Shown piece after piece: positions 23,001 to 34,799 of a stretch of DNA of 64,000 nt. The notes under the pieces were generated by a model. The model made no database searches and was not told the DNA's origin. It was given only the letters and a program-made list of their open reading frames with translations. Where the stretch lies: the NCBI GenBank assembly GCA_948474755.1, contig CAOLHI010000557.1:62001-126000 (forward strand), in the 5' to 3' direction. Every line of letters starts with the position of its first letter. The stretch's first letter is position 1. This DNA is from Ctenosaura bakeri. Lineage: Eukaryota > Chordata > Lepidosauria > Squamata > Iguanidae. The translations under genes and the position numbers were made by a program.

Positions 23001-26000
23001 TACCCGCCGACAGCCACCGTACCCACGGCCATCACGAAGATGATCACCATGTTGTAGTCCAACACAGGCTCGTTGGGGGCATACATGGCCACCTTGACTG
23101 AGTGGCCAAAGCTCTAGAAGAGGAGGAGGGTGGAGGAAGAGGAGAAGAGGAGAGGAAGGAGACAGTTTATTGAACCCCCAAACTGTCACAGTGCACAAGA
23201 CCGGGCCCTTCAGACAACTCAGCTTCCTGGTTTCGTTTGCACTGCTCCACAACTGCCAGTGACCCACCAAGACGCACCGAGCAGACTCTCCTCCTGATTT
23301 TTGGAATCCACACCCAGGGACTTATACAGTCCTCACCACCCACAACAAGCCCCACTTCCTTCATGAACAGCACACCTATGGAGAAAATGGTGGTCCCCTG
23401 TTCCAAGATGGCTTTGAACAGGAATTGATAATGCTTCAAAATTTGATTGGCCAGACTTTTAAAAAGTTATAAAGCTGCGGCTCCTTATTAATCAGGCAGT
23501 GAGGTTGGCGTTTCCCAATCCTGCTATAAATCCTTGTCAGAACTGTATGCCAAGTGCTGGAGACTCACTTGGGGTGGGTGGCATTTGGTCACAAAAGGCT
23601 GGGCCTGTCTCACTGGCAAGACAACTGAGGCTCCCAGGGCTGGAGCGCCAGTCAGGCTCGGTTTCTGCCTCCGAGTAGGCAGGAATGAAGTTGGGGGGCT
23701 GGTGTGGGGCACCTGAACACAGTTTCTCCCTGTGGCCTTGCTGCAAGAGGCAGCACCCTCCCTCAGACGTGGGGGCGAGGAAAAGAGGAAAAGCCTCTTC
23801 TGCAAACACCCTGACATCTGCAGGGGACAAAATGCAACTCCCATTGTCCCAGTGGCTGTGCTGGCCGCTGGGAGCTGCAGTCCAACAACATTTTGGGGAC
23901 TGCATTTCACCCAGCCAGCCCACAGTGGAGGGGCCTCGTGGGCCGCTGTGCAGGAAGGTGGCCTGCGGTCCTTTCAGTTCCCACAGGTCCACACCACACA
24001 GTAGCTGCAGCTCTTCAGCATTCAGCCAGGTGAGCTTCCCCTTGAGGCTGGGACTGTCCAGACACTGAGCAACCTCCCCACCACTGTGCTGCCCAGGAAC
24101 GCCCCCTGACCCATGAGGCCTTCGTCTCAAAAACCAGGAGGAATGTGCTCTGTGAGGCGTGCCTACTGACCTAAATCCCCTTAGCAGTCCTGACTAGATC
24201 AGACCATTGAATCCGTAAAATTCCCCATGGTGTTGACTCCCCATCTGATAACTGACTCAATGGGCCTCCTCCTCTACTAGGGACCACCCCACAGGATGCC
24301 AGCCTTACTCAGTCTGCTGACTACAAGATCCAGCAGATGCGCCAACACTGCCAGAGCTGGGCCCTCATCCCCTGCTGGGCAATCCAGCCCTCAGGGCGGC
24401 CAGGAGCTGGGCTTACCCGGCCAATGTCCAGCATATCAGCATAGCTTAACAGGGCCACCGGGATGTCGATCTCTTCATACTGACTCCAGTTACCAGCTGG
24501 AGGAACCTAGGGAGGTACCAAGAAAAGAAAACAGCCTCAGAGAACTGACTATGAAGTATCTAAGTCACGTAAAAGGGATGGGACAGCTTCAAACTCCACA
24601 CTCAAAATGGAGCCTGCACACACAAAACATGCAGCTGGGCAGGATTCACTCATTTCCTCTTATTTTGTTCCACTGCTGATGTTCCCTGCACTGAGCTTAG
24701 GACTTGGAATTGTTGCAGGATGGGCAGACGAGGGAGGCAGAGGACAGGGGACAGTGGAGGGAGGCGGGCTGGAGAAGGGAGCCCAAGCAGCCCCGTCTCA
24801 GAACAGAGGGACCCTTTGCAGACTCCTGGCAGCCTTTCAGAAGGAAAGCGGACGTTCTGAGATTGGCCCAAGAAGCCAAACAAAACCACAGAAAATTACT
24901 CACTGCTAAAAAGTTCAGAAAAGGTCTTTGAAGGATTATGAATACATAAGGAAGACCTATCATGCAAAACCAAATTAAAATGAAAAAGATCAAAAGAAAA
25001 ATCACAGGAATTTTATGAGCAGAACTGTGATGCAATGCGAGGGAGAGAGAGCAATGTCCTGGACAGCAGATCAGGAAATTAAATGCCCCCCTAAACACAA
25101 CAAGGAAGTAGTTCTGCCCCTTTCTCTGAAGGAGAAGGCACATGAATGATCTAAGCCAGATTTGGGGGGGGGCCAGGAGGACAGCAAGAGGGAGCAGAAG
25201 ACTCAGGGGAGAGGGGCGGGGGGGGCACATGATCCCCCTTTTCAGTTTCTCTCTTCTGTCAGAACCAAGGCTGGGGGGGGTGCAAATACGACTCTCCAGA
25301 GGTTTCTGGGCTGGGCTGCAACTCCCATGATCCCTCTTCAAGCTATGCAGGTCCAGCAGCTGATCTGAATTGCAGTCCAACAACATCCAGTAGGCCAGAC
25401 ATTGTCAGTGGGTGGGTGGGGGCTCTCAGCACCAATTGCAAAGGAATCCGGGAAAGAGGGAGGGGCATTAGACAAGCTTGTGTCTCACCAAGTTCCACTG
25501 ACGTCCTTCACCCAATACAAAGAGAGCCTCAAAGCCAAAGGGATAGGGACAGAGGTGGAGGGGAAGGGGACAGACTCACCAGTTTCTCCCGGCTGACGAT
25601 CAGCAGCCCCCGGGCCCCATTGATTTGGGCCAGCCGCACTTTCTCATAGAAGGTGCAGTTGCCCCTCATCACCATGGGGATGGTGTTGCCAAAGCCCCCA
25701 TCTGGAACATCGGAGGGAGCGCACAGGACGGACACCGTCTGGTCCTGAAGCTGCAGGAGAGACTGAATGGGGAGAGGAAATCAGGAGGGAGAAGGGCAGC
25801 CCCCCACTGTGTGCACTGGAGGGCTGGAAGGATCCACACGGCCACCACTTAAGGAAGGAAGGAAGGACGGAAGGAAGGAGCCACTCACGGCCTTGCCCAG
25901 GTCATGGGGGAGGTGGGCCCACTGGGAGTTGAAGAGGATGCAGTAGTCCTTCCCTTTGGAGCTGCCCTTCTCTGAGAAGACACGGACCATGCCGAATTCA

Positions 26001-27978
26001 CAGGAGACCTGCGCGTGGGTACAAGAAAAGACCATCTGGCATTATTCTTCTCTCCCTGGCAGCACCCAGATCACACGTTCCACACAGGGTTGCCTCAAAC
26101 ACCCCAGAAGTGGGCCAGAACATGGAAAGAAAAGGCAGCCTGGGCTGAGAAGACTGGCCCCTCGGCATTCCAGTGACATTCCACCAGCATTCCCTGGCAG
26201 CTCAAAAGAAACAAACGGTAGCACTTAAACTACTTCCTCTGAAGAAAAAGACCTTCTTGATCCATGCCGGTACGACATTCGCATCTCCCCGCTGCCCCAA
26301 CTGCTGCAGTGTCTTGTATCGCAGGACTTGGGCTGCCTCTATGACTCCGGCTGCAACTCAAATGTCTTCTCAGACAAAGCAGAAAACAAAACCATACCGA
26401 CAAGACCGATGGAGACATGCAGACCTCCTAACCCACAGCCCCTCACTTGACCTCAGTCAGCAGCTCTTCTGCGCCTCTTCCCTCACAACTTCAGCCGTGC
26501 CTGACCTCAAAAACACTGTGCAGCTGATCAACAATGCAGCCAGCTGCTGCCCCACCACAGCCGGAGGAGGAACCCACTACCCCAGTGGCTGTGCTCCCCT
26601 TTCGCCTCACCTAGCTCGTGCCAATGCATGTAAAAGGTTTGCTATCGCTTGTAGCCACGGGTGGGGTTGTTTCACACCGAAGCAACTCCAACCACACCTG
26701 GAACTAAGCCCAGGCTGCATGAGTCCCATGGCCACCGGCACAGAGGAGGGGTTAGGCAGAGAGCAAGAGAGCCACAGAGCAAGGGGAACTGAGCCGCTCT
26801 TCCCGGCAAGAACACAGGGGAAGCTGAAACAGGAAGGGGCAAGGTGGGTCAGGTGATCTATAGGGAAGGCTTCAGAGAAAGTGGGCCTGTTCTGCAGACA
26901 AGGCTCAGCTGATTAAGCTGCCTTCCCACAGTTATCGGCTCAACAAATATCATTGACAGGTACCGGATTGAAGACTCTGTACACTGAAACAACCTCGATT
27001 GGCACAATGCCGCAAATCTGTTCCAATAATTATACTCCACATTCTATTCCAGGATTGCTAGGAAGCCCCCCCCCAAAAACGCAAACATTTCAAAAGAATT
27101 TGAGCTTCGCTTTTCCTGGGATACGAGGCGGCACGAGAGAGGCCAGGCTCCCTCTCTCCCCCTCTTGTGTGCACTCACACACCCCTTTCACCGGGGGGGG
27201 GCAGGGCAAAGAGGTGCTGACCAGCCCCCTCCCCATAATGAGACAAACTGGACAAAAGGGGAGCGCCTATGCATCGCCTTATCCTCAGCCGGGGGCACTT
27301 GGGGTGGGGAGTAAAGCCACCCCTTTCAGTCACCCCCAGGAGGGGCAGGAGAGGAATGGCGGGGGGGCCGCCCAGGGGTTCCCAAGCCTTGAACGTGAAC
27401 CAAGTTTTTTTGGCCCGGGCTCCCACGGGCACCCGCCTCACCCGCACTGCCGAGGCGCAGCGGGAGCCCGGGCGCCAAATCAAACTTCTCTGCTTTCAAG
27501 TCACCCCAGGACCCTCCTTGGCTTTGCTGCAGGGGAAATCCCCAGCCGATGGGGCTGGTGGAAGACCGGACGGCGGCGCCCAAGGGATCAGGGCTGCCGC
27601 GGCTGCCGCGGGCCTATTTCACGCGCAGGGGAAACGGAGGCCGCAGCCCTCGGACCACTCACGGCCGCGACTCCTGGGGGCTTCCCTGCCTCCCTCCCGG
27701 GGCGGGCCGGGGTCTCAGCAGACCGCCCGAGATCACCCGGCCTCCCTGAGCGCCGCAGGGAGGGAGGGGCCGGGCCGGTTCCACTGGGCGGGAAGACGGA
27801 GGCCGGGGAGGCTGCGCGGGCCCGAGGCGGAGGGAGGGGCCGGAGACCGGGAGGAGGGCCCCTCCCCTCCTGAGCAGGGAAGGAACGGCGCCGGAGGCCT
27901 CCTCACCTGGGCGACCAGCGGCAGGAGGACGAGGAGGAGGAGCGGCCCGGAGGAGGCCCGCCGCCCCGGGCCCGCCAT
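17035..27978 (-). CDS. SPPL2B: Signal peptide peptidase-like 2B
   Basis: GxGD intramembrane aspartyl protease that cleaves type II membrane-protein stubs in endosomes, plasma membrane and Golgi. Exons: 27907-27978, 25889-26008, 25580-25762, 24417-24506, 22974-23113, 22579-22721, 22006-22102, 21690-21806, 21244-21325, 20687-20761, 20283-20345, 19635-19734, 19187-19264, 18267-18427, 17035-17439. They sum to 641 codons plus stop; human is about 592. Exon 1 is a signal peptide (SSGPLLLLVLLPLVAQ). Exons 2-4 form the lumenal PA domain with N-glycosylation sequons (GNCTF, GNWSQ). Later exons encode nine membrane spans, with catalytic YD in VYDVFFVFITP (exon 10), GFGD in LLGFGDILVPG (exon 12) and PAL in GQPALLYLVP (exon 14). 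The C-tail is unusually acidic. It is head-to-head with LSM7. Confidence 0.96.
17161..17251 (-). repeat. SPPL2B: Coding (GAG/GAA)n tract: acidic C-tail of SPPL2B
   Basis: Plus-strand TCC/CTT-rich repeat inside the last coding exon. On the minus strand it encodes an almost uninterrupted Glu/Asp run (NEEEEEEKEEEEDDDNDEE and neighbours). Human SPPL2B has a Pro/Ser-rich tail here without such a run, as far as I recall. Such tracts vary in length between individuals. Confidence 0.8.
18196..18201 (-). terminator. SPPL2B: Intronic AATAAA just after SPPL2B exon 14
   Basis: Reverse complement of plus tttatt. If the exon 14 donor (18265-18266) is not used, the frame continues for six codons (VNTSLI) to a TGA at 18246-18248, and this AATAAA follows about 45 nt later. 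That is a compact alternative terminal exon giving a tail-less protein of about 513 residues. Confidence 0.55.
20960..21015 (+). repeat. SINE fragment in SPPL2B intron
   Basis: Contains ggctcagtctgtgtagccta, then cctcacagggctgatc, resembling the middle-to-tail part of the same tRNA-derived SINE family. Confidence 0.5.
21905..21975 (-). repeat. tRNA-like SINE head in SPPL2B intron 7
   Basis: On the minus strand it reads gcagctcagtgggtgagacc (A-box-like), then tctgctttcaatgcag and gagttcagatcccc (B-box-like). This matches the common squamate tRNA-derived repeat with a tctgctttgcatgcag core. It makes up about a third of a 199-bp intron. Confidence 0.65.
23836..23925 (+). repeat. Interspersed squamate-type repeat (ctgcagtccaacaaca family), copy 1
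   Basis: Contains gcaactcccattgtcccagt, then gggagctgcagtccaacaac. This imperfect inverted-repeat element, of the form aactcccat...gggagttgtagtccaacaacat, is abundant in squamate genomes. Confidence 0.6.
25308..25395 (+). repeat. Interspersed squamate-type repeat, copy 2
   Basis: Contains gggctgcaactcccatgatc, then attgcagtccaacaacatcc, with the same layout as the copy at 23836. SPPL2B intron 3. Confidence 0.6.
25851..25879. repeat. (GGAA)n microsatellite
   Basis: About six ggaa-type units with one GGAC interruption, immediately next to SPPL2B exon 2. Confidence 0.85.
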
Positions 27979-28550
27979 CGCCGCCTATTGTCTGTCCTCG
28001 CGGGAGCCGGGCAAGAGGAATGAGGAGGAGGGAGGCCTACTTCCGGTCCACGCAGGAAGTGAGCGGTCGGTTACCCGGCAACCCGGGCCGGAAGCTTCCC
28101 TCTCTTCTCCTCTCAGCGCTTTCCCTCACTGGAGACCAGAGCCCGACGCGCCAACCCATAGAAAAGAGTTCGAAGGACGTCAATCGGAGCGTCTCGAGGC
28201 AGGCTCTGGGAAACCTCGCCCCGTCCGCCTCGGTTTCTCCTTCTGAGGGGGACTTCCGGCGTGAAACGGAAACGTCTTCCCCTCCCGCACTTCTCTCTCG
28301 AGGGAGGCGGGGAGTATCTTTGCCATAGAACTGAGCCGAGGGCTGGAAGAGGAAGTTGGGTCGCCGCGCCCGCTCTAGCTACGGCGTCTCTGTGTCTCCA
28401 GGCGGCCCGGCGAAAGGGAAGGGGCGGGGTTCGTGACCGAATCGCGGGCAGCTTATTGGAGCAAAGGCGGAGTCAGCCGGCCGGCTTGAAGGCGAGCGGA
28501 AGTGACGTCCGGCAGGGCGCTGAGAAGGCGGGATGCCCGTGGAAAGCAGG
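27979..28550. promoter_or_regulatory. Bidirectional CpG-rich promoter of SPPL2B (minus) and LSM7 (plus)
   Basis: The two start codons are 572 bp apart in divergent orientation, inside a CpG-rich stretch spanning roughly 27.4-28.9 kb. Visible motifs: ETS/GABP-type ACTTCCGG at 28039-28046, AGGAAGTGA at 28054-28062 and ACTTCCGGC at 28252-28260. There is an inverted CCAAT (ATTGG) at 28455-28459. A composite ETS-CRE element, CGGAAGTGACGTC at 28497-28509, lies 41 bp before the LSM7 ATG. No TATA box is apparent. This is typical of housekeeping promoters. Confidence 0.8.
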
Positions 28551-30298
28551 ATGGCGGTGAGCGGGGGAGGCGGGAGGGAGCCGTGCGTGCGGACCGATGC
28601 CAACGGGCGCTTCTCCAGCTGCCGGGCCCTGTTCCGGGGGACTGGCCCGGCGCCCTCGCGGCCGCTCGTTCCCCCGCCGCTGAGGAGCCTCTGCCCCGAG
28701 GGGCTCTCCCGTGGGAGGGGGTTCCCTGCGGGGAGCGTGGCTCCCAGCATCCCCCCCGCCCGCCCAGTCAGCGCACCGGCCGGCTGGGGGGCTCTGCGGG
28801 GAGGGCCGGACTTGGCCGCCTTCCTGCCGGCATCCTCGCCCCCTGAGCAACGAGGCGGCTGTTCTTCCCGCCTGGCTGCCGAAAGAGAACTCCGGCGAAA
28901 AAGAAGCCCTGGGAGCTGCGGTGCAGGCGTTTCAGGAATGCGGGTGTCGCCCCCTCTCCTCCTCCCGCCCCGGGCGTTTGGGGTGCGGCCAGATGGCCTC
29001 GGGGGCGGGGGCCGGAGGAGGGGGGACGCCGCTCTCCGAGTCCCCCTTGAAGACGTTCTCTCGGGCCCCTCGGCGTGCGGTTAAACCCAAGCTCAGCCGC
29101 GCCCTTGACCCTCCCTGCTCTGGTTCCAGGACAAAGAGAAGAAGAAGAAGGAGAGCATCTTGGACCTCTCCAAGTACATCGACAAGACCATCCGCGTGAA
29201 GTTCCAGGGCGGCCGGGAAGGTGGGCTGCTGCTCGGCTGCTCCCGGGCGGAGGGGAGGAGGGTCCTTCCGCTTGCCCCCCTCCCCCTGCGCTTGCAAGGT
29301 GGACCCTCCAGCCTCCCTTAGGGGCCCACCTGCCCAGCGGGGTTTTCTCCCCGGCCCCCGATTTACATTTGGCAAGAGGGCTAAGAATTACTTTTGGTGT
29401 CGCCGCCCCTCAGAAAATGCCAGGCATTATTGTCCAAAGACGCCGGGTGATGGGATGGCCCGAGGAGAGCGGAGAACCTGGCTCAGATGCCGCGAGGTCT
29501 GTGGCTGAAGCCACTCGGCCGTGGGGAGCTCCTGCTAACTGTCGTTCCTTTGCTCTTCAACAGCGAGTGGCGTCCTGAAGGGGTTTGACCCGCTTCTCAA
29601 CCTCGTGCTGGATGGGACCATCGAATATATGAGAGGTGAGTACAGAGAGACTCCGTGGCTGGCAGAAGGGCCGGTGGGGCTAGTGGGGGCAGCCTGATGT
29701 TGTGCCTCTTGTGGCTAATACTAGTCAGCAGGTCCTCTGGGAATATGCCTAAAACTCTTTCAGTGAGAACACCAAGGTGGGCCACCCTCCTCTTTCTGAC
29801 AGTGGCTACCCAGACGTGCCGGTCACAAGTCCAGAAGTAGGGCAGTCCTCTCTCTTGGCCTCCCTGCCTCTGAATGGGGAAGTTCCACCCCCCTCTTGTG
29901 GCCAGCAGCTCTTCCAGAGAGGTCCCTGCTGCTGGCACAGATCCCAGAAGGCTCTGGTCTCACGGAAAGGGATCCACCCTCAGCTTTTCAGCTCCTGCTG
30001 CGGGAGGTGATCTTGGGGGCTGATGGGGCAACCAGAGGGCGGTGGTGATGGGGAGGGGGAGGCAGCTTTATCTTCCTGGAGGTTCTTCTCCCCGCTTGCT
30101 GTTTGGAGGATCACAGGACGGCTTAGTAGTGCCTTCTGGCCTGTGTCTCTTTCAGATCCAGACGACCAGTACAAGCTCACAGAAGACACCCGTCAGCTGG
30201 GCCTGGTGGTCTGCCGAGGGACCTCTGTGGTCCTGATTTGCCCCCAGGATGGGATGGAATCAATTCCCAACCCCTTCGTACAGCAGCAGGATGGGTAG
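28551..30298 (+). CDS. LSM7: U6 snRNA-associated Sm-like protein LSm7
   Basis: Subunit of the heptameric LSm2-8 ring, which binds the U6 snRNA 3' end in the nucleus, and of LSm1-7, which acts in cytoplasmic mRNA decapping and decay. Four exons: 28551-28556 (only ATG GCG), 29130-29220, 29564-29635, 30156-30298. Total 103 codons plus stop, the same length as human LSm7. The Lys-rich N-terminus (KEKKKKESILDLSKYI) is followed by Sm motif 1 (IRVKFQGGREASGVLKGFD) and Sm motif 2 (LGLVVCRGTSVVLI). The sequence is nearly identical to human, with changes only at a few positions (for example I to V in ASGVL, and a C-terminal QQQDG). All junctions are GT-AG and in frame. Confidence 0.98.
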
Positions 30299-30951
30299 CC
30301 AGGGCTGTTGCGGAAACCCAAAGAGGACCAGAAAGGCAAGCGCCTTCACAGAACAAGCTCCCTGGGTCAGGGCAACTGGGGTATTTTTTTTCTTTCTTTG
30401 TTCTCCCCCCTTTTTTTTTCCATCTTTGCCTCATACAGGCACTTTGTGGTTTCAGAGGGTTTTTGTACATTGTGGTTTGGCCCTGCATAGCTCAAGGAAG
30501 TGGCCTTGCACCAGGGAGATACCCTCAGCCTGTGAGAAAAGCTCCTTTTGCCAGCATGATCCCTTTTCATTACTGACCCGAGTCTAGAAAAGGCATGAAA
30601 TGTTCCAGGAATATTCTGGAGAAGGAGATCTTTGAGAATTGCTGCTCCTTTTTCTAATGGACAAAGAACACACAGATCCTCATAAATGGGCTTGCTGACG
30701 TCTTCCTATCGCTTTTCTCTTTTTTTTTCCTTTCAACAGTGTCTGGATTTCTTTTCCTTCATGGACAGGGGACAGGCTGGGCATGAGGTGGTTGCGCGTT
30801 GTCGGCTGCCTCTGTATATGCTTCACAGATTCTTCACAGATTGTCAGAAACTGGAGTGGGTCTTGTGTAGAAGCTCTCAGTTGCAGGGTAGTAAATGGTT
30901 GACTTTTCTTAAGATTCCTCTGTGCTGGAGGAGAATTTCTGAGTCAATTAC

Positions 30952-30957
30952 ATTAAA
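30952..30957 (+). terminator. LSM7: Candidate LSM7 poly(A) signal ATTAAA
   Basis: ATTAAA about 650 bp after the LSM7 stop in AT-rich sequence, followed by a T-rich stretch. No canonical AATAAA was seen closer to the stop codon. Use of this site is inferred. Confidence 0.4.
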
Positions 30958-32021
30958 AAACCTATTCCAAAACTATGTCTTATGGTCTTGTACTTGCAAT
31001 ATTTTAGGATACGAGAGTTATCAGACACTCTTAATCTGGGACAAAGGGAGATCCTTCCCATGCTTCCCATTCATGCCCTCAGGGGAAAGGAATCTGGGGC
31101 CACCTAAAAGAAGCGGAAGCTTTCATGGACCTGATCCCCATCCCCAACAGAAGGGAGTGCCAACCTATCTCCTACTTGTGGGTCTTCAAGGGGGCAAAAG
31201 ACATTTCTCCTGAAGGGCTGCTTTGTTGTGTGTGTTTGGGGTAGTTGGCCACATCCTGCTGGCCCCTGGGACCACCCCCCCCCCACCAACCACAGAAACT
31301 CTACAGACTCACCATGGTGAGAAAGAGCTGTCCTCCCTCTGTGGCTCCTGGGTGCAGCGTGCCACCTGTCCTGCCCAGCTCAACGCCAGCTGCTCCATCT
31401 TGCACTGCAGAGAAAGATGCTGACTGCTCCCTGATGGCAGTCCATTCAAGGGTCCACATTTGTGGAGGTGGGCTCAGAAGTCTCCTTTGGGAAACACAAC
31501 TTCCTTGGATGACAGCTCTCTGTATTCCTCAGCCAGTGGCTTAGAAACTGATGAGAGTTGTGGTCCAAGAAAGGAACTCTTCCCCCCAGCTCCTCTGACA
31601 AAAGAACACCTTCCAGTTGAGCCACTGGAGTGCTTCTTCTCCCACTGGTTCCTCATATGGCCGTTCCTGGTCCTGGCTGTTTCTCCGTGCCAGCCTTGTG
31701 GTTTTTCTCAGTGTCTGGCCAAGATCCGTGCCATGCGGGAAGCAGGAGGACTTTACTGGGGGGCCACCTGAATGAAAGGGAGTGCTCTCAGCAGGCCTTC
31801 CTGTTTTGGCCCCAACGCTGCCACCAGCTGGCTACAAAACATGAGGGAAGGGAGAGAAGCAGCTGGGCCAGGAGGAGGGGGGCCCCTCTATTTTTAGAGC
31901 CCGAGTCAACCACTCTATATCTGTCCCAGCCAGTCTCTTGTCAGCCAGTTGCCCAGGCCTTTGTGGGGCGGAGGGGGGGAGTGGAGGGCAGAAGGCTGAT
32001 CCCCGTCTGGCCTGTTTACAG
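30958..32021. other. Spacer between LSM7 and the kelch gene
   Basis: No recognisable protein domain. An open frame runs through 31630-32034 in phase with the kelch gene, but a good acceptor (tttacag ending at 32021) suggests the kelch coding exon begins at 32022, with the ATG at 32035. The kelch 5'UTR exon or promoter is presumably here. Confidence 0.5.
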
Positions 32022-32034
32022 CAAGCCAGCCCTC

Positions 32035-34799
32035 ATGAAGGAGGACTTGGAAGAAGCGGCTCCACCAGGCAAGGAGTCCAAAGGCGACACTGACACTGTC
32101 CTGGAGGTTGAGGGGAGGCTCTTCCCAGTCAACCGATGGGCACTGGCCTGCCACAGCCGGTACTTTGAAGCCATGTTCTTTGGGGGCACCCGGGAGCGCT
32201 CCCAGCGGCACATCTGCATCCGAGGGGTGGAGGCCGAGCCCTTTGAGGCCCTCCTGAGTTTCACCCAGACAGGGGTCCTGCCCATCTCCCACCACAACGT
32301 CTTTGCCCTCCTGGAGGCAGCCGACTTTCTCCAGCTAGAGAGGGCCAAGAGGCGCTGCGAGGCCTTCCTCGAGAGGGAGCTCCGTGCCTCCAACTGCCTG
32401 GGGCTGATGGCCTACGCCCAGCAGTTTGCCTGCTCCTGGCTCCACTCGGCCGCTCACCACGTGGCCCTCACGCACTGGGCCGAGGTGGCCACCCAGGGGG
32501 AGTTGGAGGAGCTCCCCCTGGAGACGCTGGCTGCCCTGCTGCGCAGCGATGAGCTCTTTGTGGCTCGGGAGGACCTGGTCTTTGAGGCCGTGGTGCGCTG
32601 GGTGGCCGCAGACCCTGAGGGGCGAGAAAGGGACTTCCTGGAGCTGGCGGCCCTCGTGCGGGCGCCCTTCTTCAGCCTCTCCTTCCTCGACCTGCTGGTG
32701 AAGAGGAGCCAGCGGCCCGGGCAGGATTTCACTGCCCAGCTGGTGAAGAAGCTGGATGAAAGACCACCCCCCAGCTGGAAGGAGGCGGGCCGGTCCCCCT
32801 GCACCGGCAGAGGGTATGACACCATCTTCGTCCTGGCCGGGAAGCACGACTGCGAGCAGCAGGAGCTTTTCCAGTTCCAGCCGAAGACAGGCGGCTGGCA
32901 GGGTTGCGCTCCGCTCAAGCGCAAGAACCTCACCCAGTACGCGGTGGCCGCCGTAGGTAACTCCCCCTGCTGGGTGGAGGGAGGGGGGCAACCATCCCCA
33001 CAGGCCACCTTGCCAAGAGGGCCACCAACCCAGGGCAAAACAGGAGGAGCTACTCAGTGCAAGCAGGCTGAGCTTCAGTCTGTACATGCCCCAGAGTACT
33101 CTTTTTCCCCCTGCCAGCCTCTAAGAGCTTAGGGCTAAGGCCTAGCCATAACAGGCAGACCTCCAAGATGCGAAATGCTCATCCAACCTTCAGTTGTGCA
33201 ATGGGGCCAGACCATTTCTGAGCCAAGATTTACTCTGTCCCTGTTGCCCCACCGTGCCTGGGAGCATGGAGGCTTTTCCCTGTCCAGGGTTGTGCCCTGA
33301 TGAGGCAAAGAAGGAAGACAGTCTTATGATTTCCGCTAAAGAAATGTAGCCAGCTCTTCTTGTCTCCAAAGGCAGCTCTCAGGTTTAGGATACCAGGATG
33401 GACGGTGGATGGCTGCCAGCTCCCTCAGGGAATCTCCTCTCTCCCCCTGCAGGAAACTTCCTCTTTGTGACTGGAGGCTACTTCCGGGAGGAGTTCTTCT
33501 GGTCAACGGTGGACTGGGTCTTGATCTACAACATCTGGGAGAACAGCTGGCTGGAAGGGCCAGCCATGAAGAAGGCCAGAAACAACCACTGTGCCGTGGG
33601 GGTGGGCTTCCACCTCTACGTGATGGGGGCAGCACCGAGGAGGGCAGCATCACTTCTGAGGTGGAGCGCCTGGCGCCCACAGACACAGCCTGGCAGAGCA
33701 CCAGCCCCCTCGTCTGCCCCGTGGAGCGGGCTGCTGCTGTCAGCATCGGCACGAGGCTGTACGTGGTCTGCGGCCTGGATGAAAATGGAGACGTCTGCCA
33801 GGCAGTGCAGCGGCTGAATGTCGAGACGGACGTCTGGGATGTGGTGTCTCTCTCGCCGCTTCCTCGGTGAGGCTTGGCTCCTCGGGGACTCTGGCGCTGG
33901 TGGGTTTGTTGAGAAAGCTACTGCTGGTTCGTAGGCCAAAGGGTCCGTGGGCAAGGCAGCTGCCAGTCTGCCCGTAAAAACGATGGTGAGCGCAGAGAGG
34001 CTGAAGCTACAAATGAAATCTCCTACGCAGGCTGATGCCTTTCCTATCTTCTGACACTTCTTTAAGCATGCTCAGAAGAAAATCACATATTATCCCTTTA
34101 TTTGAACAAACAAAGCCATACCAAACGTACATGACACAGGCTTTCATCAGAGGACAAACTTATACGTTGTGTAAATATAACTGCAATGAAACCAAACCTC
34201 CCCGGCTTAACAGGCAAAACCCTTGGCCCAGCAGAACTGAGTGAAGGGGATGAGCTTCCAGGGGCTTCAGCCCCTCAGAAGCCCTAGATGTGGTGGGAGG
34301 GAGGGAGGGAGGGAAATGACTTCTTAAGAACCAATAGAACAGTTTGCATCTCTGCCACTGCCCCACTGGCATTCTGTAGGGCCTTAACAGTGTCCGAGTG
34401 GGGTGCGTGTGTGTGTATGTGTGCATGCGTGCGTGTTCTGGCTTCCACTCAGGTAAGCTGATGCTCCCTTTCTCTTGTCTACGCAGGTATGACCTCTGCG
34501 TCACAGTGCTGAATGGTGCCATCTACACTATTGGCGGAGGCGCCTTCCGCTTTGATGTCGACACGGGAGAGTGGACCCCGGTGGAGGAGGAGTGCCTGGC
34601 CCGAAAGTTTTTCAAGGGCTGCAGCACGGCCAATGGGCGGATTTACCTCCTGGCTCAAAGGCAGGGGAACGGTTTTATCCCCAACATGGTGGTCCTGGAC
34701 CCCTACCTGGATTTCTGCCAGGAGGTTGACGCCAAGCTCCCCTGCCCACTCCCCATCCACGCCACAGCCACCATACGCAGATTCGACACTTGGGTGTGA
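32035..34799 (+). CDS. BTB-BACK-Kelch (KLHL family) protein, one frame break in exon 2
   Basis: Putative substrate adaptor for CUL3 ubiquitin ligase. Exons: 32035-32956, 33453-33866, 34487-34799, with GT-AG introns. Exon 1 encodes the BTB domain (LEVEGRLFPVNRWALACHSR, then FEAMFFGG) and BACK domain (NCLGLMAYAQQFACSWL). Exons 2-3 encode kelch repeats with the GG hallmark (LFVTGGYF, IYTIGGG). Exon 2 changes frame at the G run 33625-33629: codons up to YVMG are in one frame and STEEGSITSEVERLAP continues in the next. One extra G would give YVMGGSTEEG and an overall length of 549 codons plus stop. The frames on both sides are conserved in character, so this looks like a base missing from the assembly rather than decay. 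I cannot name the paralogue; the upstream in-frame extension was judged intronic or UTR. Confidence 0.82.

Noticed and set aside
31630..32034. Upstream in-frame extension of the kelch protein (135 codons)
   Set aside because: Sequence is not domain-like, and a strong acceptor at 32021 followed by ATG 32035 gives a better start.
33453..33866. Calling the kelch gene a pseudogene because of the frame break
   Set aside because: Only one indel, in a homopolymer; splice sites and all other coding sequence are intact, so assembly error is more likely.
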